Shown one piece after another: positions 1 through 8,417 of a DNA stretch of 64,000 bases. The first letter of the stretch is position 1. Each line of letters begins with the position of its first letter. The notes beneath the pieces were generated by a model, which was given only the letters and a program-made list of their open reading frames with translations, was not told the DNA's origin and did no database searches. Source of the stretch: Vibrio cyclitrophicus (lineage in GTDB: Bacteria; Pseudomonadota; Gammaproteobacteria; Enterobacterales; Vibrionaceae); contig CP065366.1 of NCBI GenBank assembly GCA_023206055.1, positions 372,001 through 436,000 of the forward strand, written 5' to 3'. The translations under genes and the position numbers were made by a program.

Positions 1-238
1 GTCTGTAATAAGCGGCTCGCTCGGGTACGAACTTATTGAAGTGTGATTCCATGTCGCGGCGAACCGTCGGATCGGCGTTCTCATTGAGTGTGAGGCTGGC
101 AGAAGTATGTTGAAGAAAAAGATGTAATAAACCAACAGATAGAGAATTGATATCGTTTATCTGTTGTTCAATTTCATCAGTAATGAGATGAAATCCACGC
201 TTTCGTGCATTTAGGTGTATAGTCTTCTGAATCCACAT
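1..238 (-). CDS. YjbQ/UPF0047 family protein, 3' end beyond the window
   Basis: The reverse strand opens with ATG at 238, preceded by AAGGA about nine bases upstream, and stays open to the window edge (79 codons seen). The visible protein begins MWIQKTIHLNARKRGFHLIT and continues with HTSASLTLNENAD, the conserved core of the YjbQ (COG0432) family. Members are small beta-sheet proteins of about 140 residues; some have weak thiamine-phosphate synthase activity, but the physiological role is unsettled. The C-terminal half with the remaining conserved histidines lies outside the window. It is transcribed away from pgi. Family assignment is by recognition of these motifs; enzymatic function is not claimed. 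Confidence 0.85.
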   Translation of the reverse strand, partial: MWIQKTIHLNARKRGFHLITDEIEQQINDINSLSVGLLHLFLQHTSASLTLNENADPTVRRDMESHFNKFVPERAAYYR

Positions 239-564
239 ACGCCATCCTTTATAATGTGTTTGGAAAAAAAGTGGTTTAACGCTATCTTTTGAACTTGAAT
301 TTATCAGCTATCGCTCACATTTAATTATGTTAGAGCCTGAGTCAGCATCGATCCCTCTATCAGGAAATCGAATTCTGATTTATCTCAAGGTGGCGCTCTT
401 CATATACGGCATAATACGTCGTGAAAAAAAATTACAAAGAATCTTTCAGTGGTGATGCGGTCTGGTCATCATAGAAAAATATAAACTTTCGCCTAATCGG
501 GGGTTCTATTCATCACTCTGGTGACGTCTAGAATAAAACCTACAGTAATATCGGGATAGATACC
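239..564. other. Divergent intergenic region between yjbQ-like gene and pgi
   Basis: This 326-base AT-rich stretch must hold the promoters for the leftward YjbQ-family gene and for rightward pgi. I see no ORF with coding character and no strong terminator. There are TATAAT-like strings near 408-416 but no convincing paired -35, so no promoter is called. Confidence 0.5.
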
Positions 565-2217
565 ATGTTGAAAAATATCAACCCAACGCAAACACAAGCG
601 TGGAAAGCTCTAACTGCACATTTTGAGTCTGCTCAAGATATGGATATGAAAGAACTATTTGCTCAAGATGCAAAGCGTTTCGAGAGCTTTTCTACTCGTT
701 TCGGTTCGGACATCTTAGTGGATTACTCTAAGAACCTTATCGACGCTGAAACGATGCAGCACTTATTTGCTCTTGCGAATGAGACTGAGGTTAAGTCTGC
801 AATTGAAGCTATGTTTAGCGGTGATGCAATCAACAAGACTGAAGGTCGTTCAGTACTTCACACTGCTCTACGTAACCGTAGTGATAAGCCAGTAATGGTT
901 GATGGCAAAGACGTAATGCCAGCAGTTAATGCAGTACTAGCAAAAATGGAACTGTTCACACACCGTATCGTTTCTGGTGAGTGGAAAGGTTACACAGGTA
1001 AAGAGATCACTGATGTAGTCAACATCGGTATCGGCGGTTCGGACCTTGGTCCATACATGGTGACTGAAGCACTAACTCCATACAAAACTCGCCTAAACAT
1101 GCACTTTGTTTCTAACGTAGACGGCACTCACATCGTTGAGACACTTAAGCCTCTTAACCCAGAAACAACACTGTTCCTAGTGGCATCAAAGACATTTACC
1201 ACTCAAGAAACAATGACGAACGCACACTCTGCGCGTGATTGGTTCTTGGCTGAAGCGGGTGATAACGCACACGTTGCTAAGCACTTCGCAGCACTATCAA
1301 CAAACGCAACTGCGGTTGCTGAGTTTGGTATTGATACTGACAACATGTTCGAATTCTGGGATTGGGTAGGCGGTCGTTACTCACTATGGTCTGCGATTGG
1401 TCTGTCTATCTCTCTTTCTATCGGCTTTGATAACTTCGTTGAGCTATTAGATGGTGCTCACGAGATGGATAACCACTTTGCTTCAACTGAATTTGAAAGC
1501 AACATTCCTGTTATCCTTGCGCTTATTGGCGTTTGGTACAATAACTTCCACGGCGCTGAGTCAGAAGCGATTCTACCTTACGATCAATATATGCACCGTT
1601 TTGCTGCTTACTTCCAACAAGGCAACATGGAATCGAATGGTAAGTTCGTTGACCGTGACGGTAATCCAGTAGAATACCAAACTGGTCCTATCATCTGGGG
1701 TGAACCAGGTACAAACGGTCAGCACGCTTTCTACCAACTGATTCACCAAGGCACTAAGCTGATCCCATCAGACTTTATTGCTCCTGCTATCAGCCACAAC
1801 CCAGCATCTGATCACCACCAGAAGCTGATGTCTAACTTCTTTGCTCAAACTGAAGCACTAGCATTCGGTAAGACAAAAGAGACAGTAGAAGCTGAATTCC
1901 TAGCGGCAGGCAAAACAGCAGAAGAAGCAGCTGAGCTTGCGCCTTTCAAAGTGTTTGAAGGTAACCGTCCAACGAACTCAATTCTTGTTAAGCAAATCAC
2001 TCCTCGCTCTTTAGGTAACCTAATCGCGATGTACGAGCACAAGATTTTCGTTCAAGGCGTAATCTGGAACATCTTCAGCTTCGACCAATGGGGTGTAGAG
2101 CTTGGTAAGCAACTAGCAAACCAAATTCTTCCAGAGCTTGCTGACGATGCTCAAGTAACCTCTCATGACAGCTCAACAAACGGTCTAATCAATGCATTTA
2201 AAGCGCTTAAAGCTTAA
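565..2217 (+). CDS. pgi: Glucose-6-phosphate isomerase
   Basis: Interconverts glucose 6-phosphate and fructose 6-phosphate in the cytoplasm, joining glycolysis, gluconeogenesis and the pentose phosphate pathway. The 550-residue product has the normal bacterial Pgi length. Visible family motifs are the phosphate-binding SIS segment VNIGIGGSDLGPYM (about residue 152), the block FWDWVGGRYSLWSAIG (about 270), the catalytic-glutamate region WGEPGTNGQHAFYQL (about 375) and the C-terminal signature FDQWGVELGKQLA with its active-site lysine (about 505). The ATG at 565 matches the usual Pgi N-terminus. It stands alone, with an intrinsic terminator directly downstream, so it is probably monocistronic. 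Confidence 0.98.
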   Translation: MLKNINPTQTQAWKALTAHFESAQDMDMKELFAQDAKRFESFSTRFGSDILVDYSKNLIDAETMQHLFALANETEVKSAIEAMFSGDAINKTEGRSVLHTALRNRSDKPVMVDGKDVMPAVNAVLAKMELFTHRIVSGEWKGYTGKEITDVVNIGIGGSDLGPYMVTEALTPYKTRLNMHFVSNVDGTHIVETLKPLNPETTLFLVASKTFTTQETMTNAHSARDWFLAEAGDNAHVAKHFAALSTNATAVAEFGIDTDNMFEFWDWVGGRYSLWSAIGLSISLSIGFDNFVELLDGAHEMDNHFASTEFESNIPVILALIGVWYNNFHGAESEAILPYDQYMHRFAAYFQQGNMESNGKFVDRDGNPVEYQTGPIIWGEPGTNGQHAFYQLIHQGTKLIPSDFIAPAISHNPASDHHQKLMSNFFAQTEALAFGKTKETVEAEFLAAGKTAEEAAELAPFKVFEGNRPTNSILVKQITPRSLGNLIAMYEHKIFVQGVIWNIFSFDQWGVELGKQLANQILPELADDAQVTSHDSSTNGLINAFKALKA

Positions 2218-2240
2218 TTGAGTTGATAGCCTGAAAAGAA

Positions 2241-2266
2241 GCGCCAACCTTCGGGTTGGCGTTTTT
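2241..2266 (+). terminator. Intrinsic terminator of pgi
   Basis: A GC-rich stem CGCCAACC / GGTTGGCG closed by a TTCG tetraloop and followed by a T run lies 24 bases after the pgi stop codon. Confidence 0.93.
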
Positions 2267-2304
2267 GTATCTGTAGAGCAAGCAATGGTTAAATCGCAGG
2301 TAAT

Positions 2305-2330
2305 AAAAAAGGCTGACGTATCTGTCAGCC
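2305..2330 (-). terminator. Intrinsic terminator of the zur-cheX unit
   Basis: On the minus strand the stem GGCTGAC / GTCAGCC is followed by six T residues. It lies 45 bases beyond the cheX stop and converges on the pgi terminator. Confidence 0.88.
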
Positions 2331-2375
2331 TCTTAAATACAGTGTCAGCCTTCTAAATATTTGCAGTGGCTACTT

Positions 2376-2837
2376 CTATTCGAAACAGATCTCGATGAAG
2401 GCATTACCCCATTGAGATGAGAAAGGCATGATGATGATTGCTCCTTCACATTTGTGACGGATAGTATGTCCTTTGCCTGAAACGACGATTGGCGTAGCCA
2501 TATCGAAGTCAAAGCCGCTTTCTGCAAGAATACGTTTTGCACCGCCAGTCACCATGTTGGTGATTTCACCGACCATATCAGTGACTTCTTCGTTCAAGCC
2601 GTTTGGTCGTTCACCTAGCATGTTTTCCATGATTTCAAGAGCGAGACCTTCATCGAAGGTGATCGACATTGAACCACGAGATTGTGTACCCACCATGCCA
2701 ATTAGGCCGGATACATCACCACGAGCGATCTCATCTTTCTTAACTCTTGGTTTTTGTGGCTTTAATTCTAGAGAAGCCATCGTTTTTAATACGTTCATCA
2801 AAGAAGCTAAAAACGGGTTTACAAATTCAGCGCGCAT
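2376..2837 (-). CDS. cheX: CheX-like chemotaxis phosphatase family protein
   Basis: The 153-residue protein has the CheC/CheX fold signature, including the motif VGEITNMVTGGAK (about residues 89-101). Its Glu and Asn match the E-x-x-N pair that CheX/CheC proteins use to dephosphorylate CheY-P. CheX proteins are cytosolic dimers that end the chemotaxis signal. The fold motif is seen directly; activity on CheY, or on another response regulator, is inferred from the family. It lies 17 bases downstream of zur on the same strand and before a shared terminator, so the two are probably cotranscribed. It sits outside any chemotaxis cluster, so its partner response regulator is unknown. Confidence 0.82.
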   Translation of the reverse strand: MRAEFVNPFLASLMNVLKTMASLELKPQKPRVKKDEIARGDVSGLIGMVGTQSRGSMSITFDEGLALEIMENMLGERPNGLNEEVTDMVGEITNMVTGGAKRILAESGFDFDMATPIVVSGKGHTIRHKCEGAIIIMPFSSQWGNAFIEICFE

Positions 2838-2854
2838 AATGTTCTTCTATAATC

Positions 2855-3313
2855 TTATTCTTTCATATCGGAGGAGCAAGTCTGGCAAATACCATGCGAT
2901 TCAATGACTTGATTTGTCAATTGAAAACCGTGCTTCTCAGCGTTACTAGCGAGTAGAGTAACAAGCGCATCGTCTTGCAGTTCTACCACTGTGCCACATT
3001 TATCGCAGATCAGTAGTTGGGAGAAATGTTTATTGGCATTGCAAGAACAGCAGCATATAAAGCTATTGGTTGACTCAACTCGGTGAATGAAACCTTGTTC
3101 CAGCAAGAAATCCAAAGCGCGATAAACTGTAGGTGGCTTGGCTTGCGGTTCACTGACTTTCAACTGCTCTAATAATTCATAAGCACTGGAGGCTTTTTTA
3201 TTAGAGAAAATGAGCTCAAACACTCGCTTTCTCTGAGGCGTTAATCTAACGCCTCGCGATGCGCATATCCCTTCAACTTGCTCTATTAATGTGTGGTCCA
3301 AATTTTTCACCAT
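2855..3313 (-). CDS. zur: Zinc uptake regulator, Fur family
   Basis: Fur-family repressor that binds zinc and shuts off zinc-uptake genes. The 152-residue protein has an N-terminal winged helix (GVRLTPQRKRVFELI, about residues 19-33; PPTVYRALDFLLEQGFIH, about 59-76). The C-terminal dimerisation and metal domain carries the structural CDKCG (about 103) and CQTC (about 143) cysteine pairs. A Cys-rich FICCCSCN stretch (about 84-91) in place of a Fur-type histidine cluster, together with synteny with dusA and pspG, supports Zur rather than Fur. The GTG/ATG start near 3313 gives the usual length. cheX follows 17 bases downstream. Confidence 0.9.
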   Translation of the reverse strand: MVKNLDHTLIEQVEGICASRGVRLTPQRKRVFELIFSNKKASSAYELLEQLKVSEPQAKPPTVYRALDFLLEQGFIHRVESTNSFICCCSCNANKHFSQLLICDKCGTVVELQDDALVTLLASNAEKHGFQLTNQVIESHGICQTCSSDMKE

Positions 3314-3620
3314 TCAATCGGACATCCCTAATCAAACCTTGTTTCTAGGTTACTACGTTTTGGGAGCCAATGATTTCTATTAAAGTCAGGTACAGAGCGT
3401 ATTGTGACCCACGACTTTGAATAAGACAAGGTAACTCAAAATGACAGTGTGACTCAAGGCATAACTGATTAATGGGGCTGAATTAGAGATCTGGTGAATA
3501 GGTTTATAAAAAATGTGAGGCAAAGTTCATATCGTGTGATGTATGTTGGTGTGCAATGTGTTTTTTCACTCGGATTTTAGATTATCGAGACAAATGTACC
3601 GTGTGATATAAAAAAGGCCC
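3314..3620. other. Intergenic region upstream of zur, next to the IS4 insertion
   Basis: About 300 bases between zur and the target duplication of the IS4 element. No ORF and no convincing promoter pair were found. The last bases (3611-3620, AAAAAGGCCC) are one arm of a terminator that the insertion split. This stretch begins the accessory segment that separates zur from dusA. Confidence 0.5.
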
Positions 3621-3651
3621 AATAAATGTTGTAATGCCGTTCGGATAAGCA

Positions 3652-4974
3652 TTACTGCTTGAACCTAAACGGATATTTGGCTGGAACAAAGAGGACTGAA
3701 CGTGGAAACGTTCGGTCCTTTCTTTTATCCGGAAGAATGAAGTGACTCAGACTTTCTCTCATCCTTTTAAGTTTGACTGGTAGGGTTCCGTCTGGGCTTA
3801 AAGCTAGCCAACGTAATTGCGCATCAATAAGGTTAATTGCGGCGGTAAAACTTACCCTAGTTGCTCGAACCCCGGCTTCTGAAGCTATCTTAACCATCTC
3901 TAATCGCACTAAGTTATAGGCAAGTAATACGCCCCAAAGCTCTTGCTTCACTCCGGCAGAAAAACGACTTCGTAAAGTGACGTGACTTTGCAGTTGAGTC
4001 TGTTTAATTTCACCATAACCTTCTTCTATCTCCCAGCGTTGCCAATAAATACGCAGCAGGCTTTCTAGCGAGTATCTACTAGGGTCTGTAAGTGAAGTAA
4101 TAAAACCTTTTATCTCACCTTTTGGCTCTTGATATAGGACTAATCTGGCTTCCCAACGTGCGGGTAAATTCGGATTCTGCCGTTGAGCTTGAGGAGAGAT
4201 AGGCATTGAGATGAGCATGTCGTTCTCAGCATATTTCTCCAACACTTCATAGCGTAGCTTACGTTTTGCAGGCATTAACCAGTGAGCATTTTCCGCACTC
4301 TCTTGCCACGACAACAAAAGGTCTGCCGAGAAATAACAACGATCAAATAAGGTCAATGAGTGTGCGGGGATATCATTGAATAGGCGCTTGGCTAGGGTCG
4401 TTTCACCGACATGACAACCATCAAAAGCTGCCCCCATAATCATTCGTGTTTCTGTTGACATCAAAGCGACTAAACGAAGTTGAGGGTAAGGTTTCAATTT
4501 TTTAGAGATGAACCCAAATTCTTCAGCGTTCTCTGTGGAATCTTGACACCTAAATGTTGTCCCATCGACAGCAAGAACATTAAGCCCTAAGTCTTTGTCT
4601 TGTTGAAGGATATCTTCGCGCCAAGCCTTTACCGTTGTGTGAAACAGAGCCGCTAACGGACTCTCATCTAGACGTCGGCGTGAATCAGTTAGGACACTGG
4701 GTGCAACACGAGACCAACTATCTTCAGGTTTAGGCTGAAGTGCGATGTCTAATGAACTGCATACCTCTTTGATAGACATGTTGCGTTGCAGTCCCATCCA
4801 AATAACTAACCAGACAGCTTGCTGAGCGGGAAGTCGGCGTCGTCTTATGCTCGCTTTATTGGTTTCAAGAAGAGCTTGTTCTATCCACTCAATCTGAATG
4901 GCGTCGACGACAGATTCATAATTGTCGGCATCTTCAATGGTCTCGTGTGCCATTGCTAATTCTTGTTCAAGCAT
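3652..4974 (-). CDS. IS4-family transposase
   Basis: DDE transposase of about 440 residues that cuts and pastes its own element. The catalytic triad is readable: first Asp in LAVDGTTFRCQD (about residue 140), second Asp in LTLFDRCYFSADLL (about 210), and Glu in the YREK-like region YWQRWEIEEGYGEIKQ (about 315-330), which is diagnostic of IS4. An N-terminal domain resembling other IS4 proteins precedes it. The reading frame can be extended to a TTG at 4992, but that would lie inside a stable hairpin, so the ATG at 4974 or the one at 4953 is preferred. The ORF is intact with no frameshift, so the element may still be active. Confidence 0.93.
   Translation of the reverse strand: MLEQELAMAHETIEDADNYESVVDAIQIEWIEQALLETNKASIRRRRLPAQQAVWLVIWMGLQRNMSIKEVCSSLDIALQPKPEDSWSRVAPSVLTDSRRRLDESPLAALFHTTVKAWREDILQQDKDLGLNVLAVDGTTFRCQDSTENAEEFGFISKKLKPYPQLRLVALMSTETRMIMGAAFDGCHVGETTLAKRLFNDIPAHSLTLFDRCYFSADLLLSWQESAENAHWLMPAKRKLRYEVLEKYAENDMLISMPISPQAQRQNPNLPARWEARLVLYQEPKGEIKGFITSLTDPSRYSLESLLRIYWQRWEIEEGYGEIKQTQLQSHVTLRSRFSAGVKQELWGVLLAYNLVRLEMVKIASEAGVRATRVSFTAAINLIDAQLRWLALSPDGTLPVKLKRMRESLSHFILPDKRKDRTFPRSVLFVPAKYPFRFKQ
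3692..3726 (+). terminator. Terminator-like hairpin inside the IS4 left end
   Basis: A 12-bp stem AGGACTGAACGT / ACGTTCGGTCCT (one G-T pair) with a GGAA loop is followed by TTTCTTTT on the plus strand. It overlaps the 3' end of the transposase gene and would stop transcription entering the element from the zur side. Confidence 0.65.
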
Positions 4975-5009
4975 AAAAAAAATCCCCATCAACGTTGTTG
5001 GTGGGGATT
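4975..5009 (-). terminator. Terminator-like hairpin abutting the transposase start
   Basis: On the minus strand the stem AATCCCCACCAA / TTGATGGGGATT (one G-T pair) is followed by eight T residues that run directly into the ATG at 4974. It would block external readthrough into the transposase and sequester its translation start, a strategy known for other IS elements. Confidence 0.7.
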
Positions 5010-5102
5010 ATCTGCTAACTGCAAGATCGTTCAAGTCTTCTTAAACGATCGGCATTACAATAAATGTTGGGCCTTACATAAAATAGCGTTAGTAAAAAAT
5101 AG

Positions 5103-8100
5103 TTAATTTACTGGGGTGCTATCCCAGCGAGTATTGTATTTTACAGGTTCTTGGTAACGGCTATCCGTCTTGCCAATAAAGCTATAAACACTATTTGGAG
5201 TTAACGTCAGGTAATGAGGAAAGATAATTGAAGCATTACCCATAGCATCATTGAAACACTGGTTGCTCCCCCAACCCCACCAATAACTAGCTTCGGCACC
5301 GTCGCTTAACCAAAAGTTCTCAAAGTTATCTTCAAGCACTTCACAGGTAACAGCATCACCATTCATTGCGTTTTCAAACTTAATGATGGCTCTAGAGTCA
5401 GTCAAACTGATACTAACCTGACCTAGCTGAGATTCGTATTCTTGTTCTGTCGGTAAGTAAAAATCAAAAGTGTTTTCAGTTTGATTATTTGAGCTTGATT
5501 GAGCATTTAGGCGCTCTTCTACCGCACTTTTATCTGTAAAGTGAGCTTTGCGAGAGCCATGAGCAATAACTGATAGAGCGCCCGATGAGAGGTCTCTGGC
5601 ATCTCCAATTACGGTATAAATTGTTGAGTAAGTGTCAGCTTGAACAACCATTACTGAGTTATCTTCATCAATGGTATATTTACCTACCTCAATCAAGTCA
5701 GCATCTGTGGGGCAAGTGGTATTGTTCGATGGATTACGTTTATTCCAGTAGTAAATGCCATCTTCAAATTTGACTGCATCACACCATACAACGCTATGCT
5801 CTAAAGATTCCCCATCACCAGTAGATGACCCAGATTCTGTCATATAGAACGTTTTGCCGTCCAGTAAGTTTGGGTCAAGGAGCTCTGGTAATGTTGGCGT
5901 AGGCTTAGGTTGTGTTGAGCTTGGGTCCCAAATCGCATTGATACTACGCAATAATGATTCATCGGGTGATTCGAGAACAATATCTACCTTTTCTCCGTCT
6001 TCATCTCCATGCTGAGCAACAAGAATTCGTAATTCACCATCATTAAATTGGCGCATATATTGTTGTTCGTAGTCGGCAAAGTTCATTCCTTTGTAAGTCA
6101 ATAGCTCTTTACCATCATCTGACGTTGAAATTTCCCAAGTACCAGTCCAAATCATTGGCAATAAATCATCATCATAGGCTTCTAACTCACGAGCAGTAAA
6201 GATTCCTGACTTTGTCACGTCTGCAGCATAAATATTCTGTTGATTAACTGTGAAGTTTGCACTGCGTAAGCGTAGTGCTACATCAGAGTCGTTTTCCCAA
6301 TCAATGCTTTGATAAACGGTGTTATCCATCGCAGGGACAGGTAGCATCGCGCTGAATGGCAAATCTTGTGTGGAGTCTAACCAATACAAACCACCTCCAA
6401 GTTCATAAACAATTTGGTAGTCCCCATTGTTTTCTGATGTATAAACAGGTGTGTAGGTATCTCCGTCACCAAGTAATGTGCCATCCGACTGGATTTCAAT
6501 AGGCCAGCAATCATCACTGTTTGGGCTGATATCAAGTGTATTCTTGAATGACTCTAGTTCAGTAAGTTCTTCAGGTGTTTGAATGTTAAGGCTTTTCTTC
6601 CAGCAGAAGTAGTGCTGATCTTGGTCTTTCATCAGCGAAGCCCAACCCATCTCTAGGTCATGCTCATCTTCGCCAATCTCACCCATGCGCCACTCACCGC
6701 CAATAAAGTGCTTCTCTTCAAAGCGAGGGGTTGGAGCGGGTACTACTGGGTCTGTAGGTTCAGAGGAATCCTCTTCTGCCACCGATACATTAAATTCGGC
6801 CAAAACTAGGTCATGCACACCATCATCAGCAGAAATATCGAGATCAGCATTACCTTGAGTCGTAGGAGTGCCTATTAGTGAAAGAGTTGTCCCGTTAATT
6901 GTTGTATTAACACCTTCGATAGTGTTTTGCGCTGTCAGGGTTAATGCATCATCATCACTAAATAGTTGGCCGAGACTAATATTGCTATTCACAGTTTTAC
7001 CAACCTGCAAATTAAGTTCTGTTAGCTCATCTGCTATGCGCTGTTGCTCTTTCTTGTTTAACTCAGGAATAGTATTTAGCGCTTGCGCAACATTTAGATT
7101 CAGCTCTGTGCTAACTGAAGGGTGGTAACCATCATTCGCAGTAACGTTGAATGTAAATGTACCTTCTTGTTCTGGTGTTCCAATAATATGCAGCTCAGCG
7201 CTTTCGTTATCAGCGTTGATACTCAAACCATTCCCCGTGAGGTCTGTTACGTCGTAAGTCAGTTCGTCGTTGTCTGCATCGATAAACAAGTCGTTAATCG
7301 ATACACGTTCATCAACACTTTGGGTTGCTGTTAGGTTTAAAGCATCAAGGTCGGACTGTACGGTATTTTGCTCATTCAAGATTGGCGCAGCATTTGGTGT
7401 TGTTGCTGATACATTTAGCACTATTGGGTAAGAACGAGATGCTTCATCAGATGCATAGATCAACACATCGTATACACCAGCTTGAGTGGGAGTAACCGTT
7501 AAAGTTGTACCACCGTTCGTAATATCAGCGCCTGCTTCTGCTTGTGCGTCAACGGTATACACTAAGGAGTCGCCATCAGCATCAATGAAAAGTGCACTTA
7601 ATTCATAGTTGCGTGATTGACCAAGTTCGAAGGTGACTGGTTGAATATTGGTGTCTTCAGCTTGGGTAGGGCGATGGTTAGTCTCAATACCTTCATAGCC
7701 GTTCTCACCAGTACGAACGATCGGAGAATAATCATCACTTAGCTCCTGGGTCTCATCGGCAATAATGTCTGACGTTTCTTGTGAAATATCTGAAACAACA
7801 TTTAGCTGCTCTTCAACGTCAAGCACATTGTCATTGTCAACTAACGTTTCACCAACAACGTTGATCGCTTTAGCTTTTTCTGCTTCTTCACCTTCGCCTT
7901 CAGCCACTGCAACGTAATCGCCAAAGATATCTTCAGAGGTATAAACCACATCATCATTAGTATTGAAAGATTCAACAACAGCTTGTTCTGCTTCTTCTTG
8001 AGTCATTTCGACGCCATTTTCTTCGGCATGCTCAATTTGTTCAACAACGAGGTTAGTCATTGGACTGACAACCACAGGCTCATTTTTTGGTACAGAAGGG

Positions 8101-8417
8101 GCAGCAAGGGTAAATTCATCAACAACAACGCCGCGGGTCATATCAATCGTTTCATTTGCAATGGCTTTAATGCACACCTTTTGATCAACGATTTCATCCG
8201 TAAGATCGAGTGTTAGTTGGCCACTTTGGTTAGTTCTACCTACAAACGAGTCACAGTTATCTCCAATATAAACTTCGGCATTATTTAGGTAGCCATCAAT
8301 GGCTGTGATTGTGAACTGTGGTGTTGGTGTTGGTGTTGGTGAAGAGTTTGAGTCATCGCTCCCACAACCCGTTAACGCCATTGAAACTGCCGCTGCCAGC
8401 AAGCTGATTTTTTTCAT
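5103..8417 (-). CDS. Large cadherin-repeat lipoprotein, function unknown
   Basis: I do not recognise a named family for the whole 1104-residue protein. It starts MKKISLLAAAVSMALTGCGSDD, a lipoprotein signal whose lipobox LTGC makes Cys18 the lipidated residue. AAGGA upstream supports this ATG over the longer frame that opens at 8486. A Thr-Pro repeat linker follows, then an IDGYLNNAEVYI carboxypeptidase-regulatory-like segment, an acidic region, and about three dystroglycan/cadherin-type repeats (FIDADGDSLVYTV, FIDADNDELTYDV, SDDDALTLTA; about residues 265-555). The C-terminal 500 residues are rich in Cys, Trp and acidic positions and look like repeated beta domains. It is probably surface-exposed and involved in adhesion or glycan binding; this is inferred from architecture only. 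A LysR gene is divergent to it, and its terminator was split by the IS4 element. Confidence 0.8.
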   Translation of the reverse strand: MKKISLLAAAVSMALTGCGSDDSNSSPTPTPTPQFTITAIDGYLNNAEVYIGDNCDSFVGRTNQSGQLTLDLTDEIVDQKVCIKAIANETIDMTRGVVVDEFTLAAPSVPKNEPVVVSPMTNLVVEQIEHAEENGVEMTQEEAEQAVVESFNTNDDVVYTSEDIFGDYVAVAEGEGEEAEKAKAINVVGETLVDNDNVLDVEEQLNVVSDISQETSDIIADETQELSDDYSPIVRTGENGYEGIETNHRPTQAEDTNIQPVTFELGQSRNYELSALFIDADGDSLVYTVDAQAEAGADITNGGTTLTVTPTQAGVYDVLIYASDEASRSYPIVLNVSATTPNAAPILNEQNTVQSDLDALNLTATQSVDERVSINDLFIDADNDELTYDVTDLTGNGLSINADNESAELHIIGTPEQEGTFTFNVTANDGYHPSVSTELNLNVAQALNTIPELNKKEQQRIADELTELNLQVGKTVNSNISLGQLFSDDDALTLTAQNTIEGVNTTINGTTLSLIGTPTTQGNADLDISADDGVHDLVLAEFNVSVAEEDSSEPTDPVVPAPTPRFEEKHFIGGEWRMGEIGEDEHDLEMGWASLMKDQDQHYFCWKKSLNIQTPEELTELESFKNTLDISPNSDDCWPIEIQSDGTLLGDGDTYTPVYTSENNGDYQIVYELGGGLYWLDSTQDLPFSAMLPVPAMDNTVYQSIDWENDSDVALRLRSANFTVNQQNIYAADVTKSGIFTARELEAYDDDLLPMIWTGTWEISTSDDGKELLTYKGMNFADYEQQYMRQFNDGELRILVAQHGDEDGEKVDIVLESPDESLLRSINAIWDPSSTQPKPTPTLPELLDPNLLDGKTFYMTESGSSTGDGESLEHSVVWCDAVKFEDGIYYWNKRNPSNNTTCPTDADLIEVGKYTIDEDNSVMVVQADTYSTIYTVIGDARDLSSGALSVIAHGSRKAHFTDKSAVEERLNAQSSSNNQTENTFDFYLPTEQEYESQLGQVSISLTDSRAIIKFENAMNGDAVTCEVLEDNFENFWLSDGAEASYWWGWGSNQCFNDAMGNASIIFPHYLTLTPNSVYSFIGKTDSRYQEPVKYNTRWDSTPVN
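8317..8341 (-). repeat. Hexanucleotide tandem repeat coding for Thr-Pro
   Basis: About four copies of GGTGTT (plus-strand reading) encode the TPTPTPTP linker just behind the lipid anchor of the large lipoprotein. Slippage would change linker length by two residues per unit without breaking the frame. Confidence 0.7.

Larger units (their letters stand above)
3631..5058 (-). mobile_element. IS4-family insertion sequence, complete, 1428 bp
   Basis: The ends are imperfect inverted repeats: GTAATGCCGTTCGG at the left and, read inward from the right, GTAATGCCGATCG. They are flanked by perfect 10-bp direct repeats, and one transposase gene fills the element. Inward-facing terminator-like hairpins lie near both ends (4975-5009 on minus, 3692-3726 on plus). 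I cannot assign an ISfinder name from the sequence alone. Confidence 0.93.
3621..5068. repeat. 10-bp target-site duplication flanking the IS4-family element
   Basis: The direct repeat AATAAATGTT occurs at 3621-3630 and 5059-5068, immediately outside the terminal inverted repeats. A 10-bp duplication is within the range known for IS4-family transposition. Both copies are perfect, which suggests a recent insertion. Confidence 0.9.
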
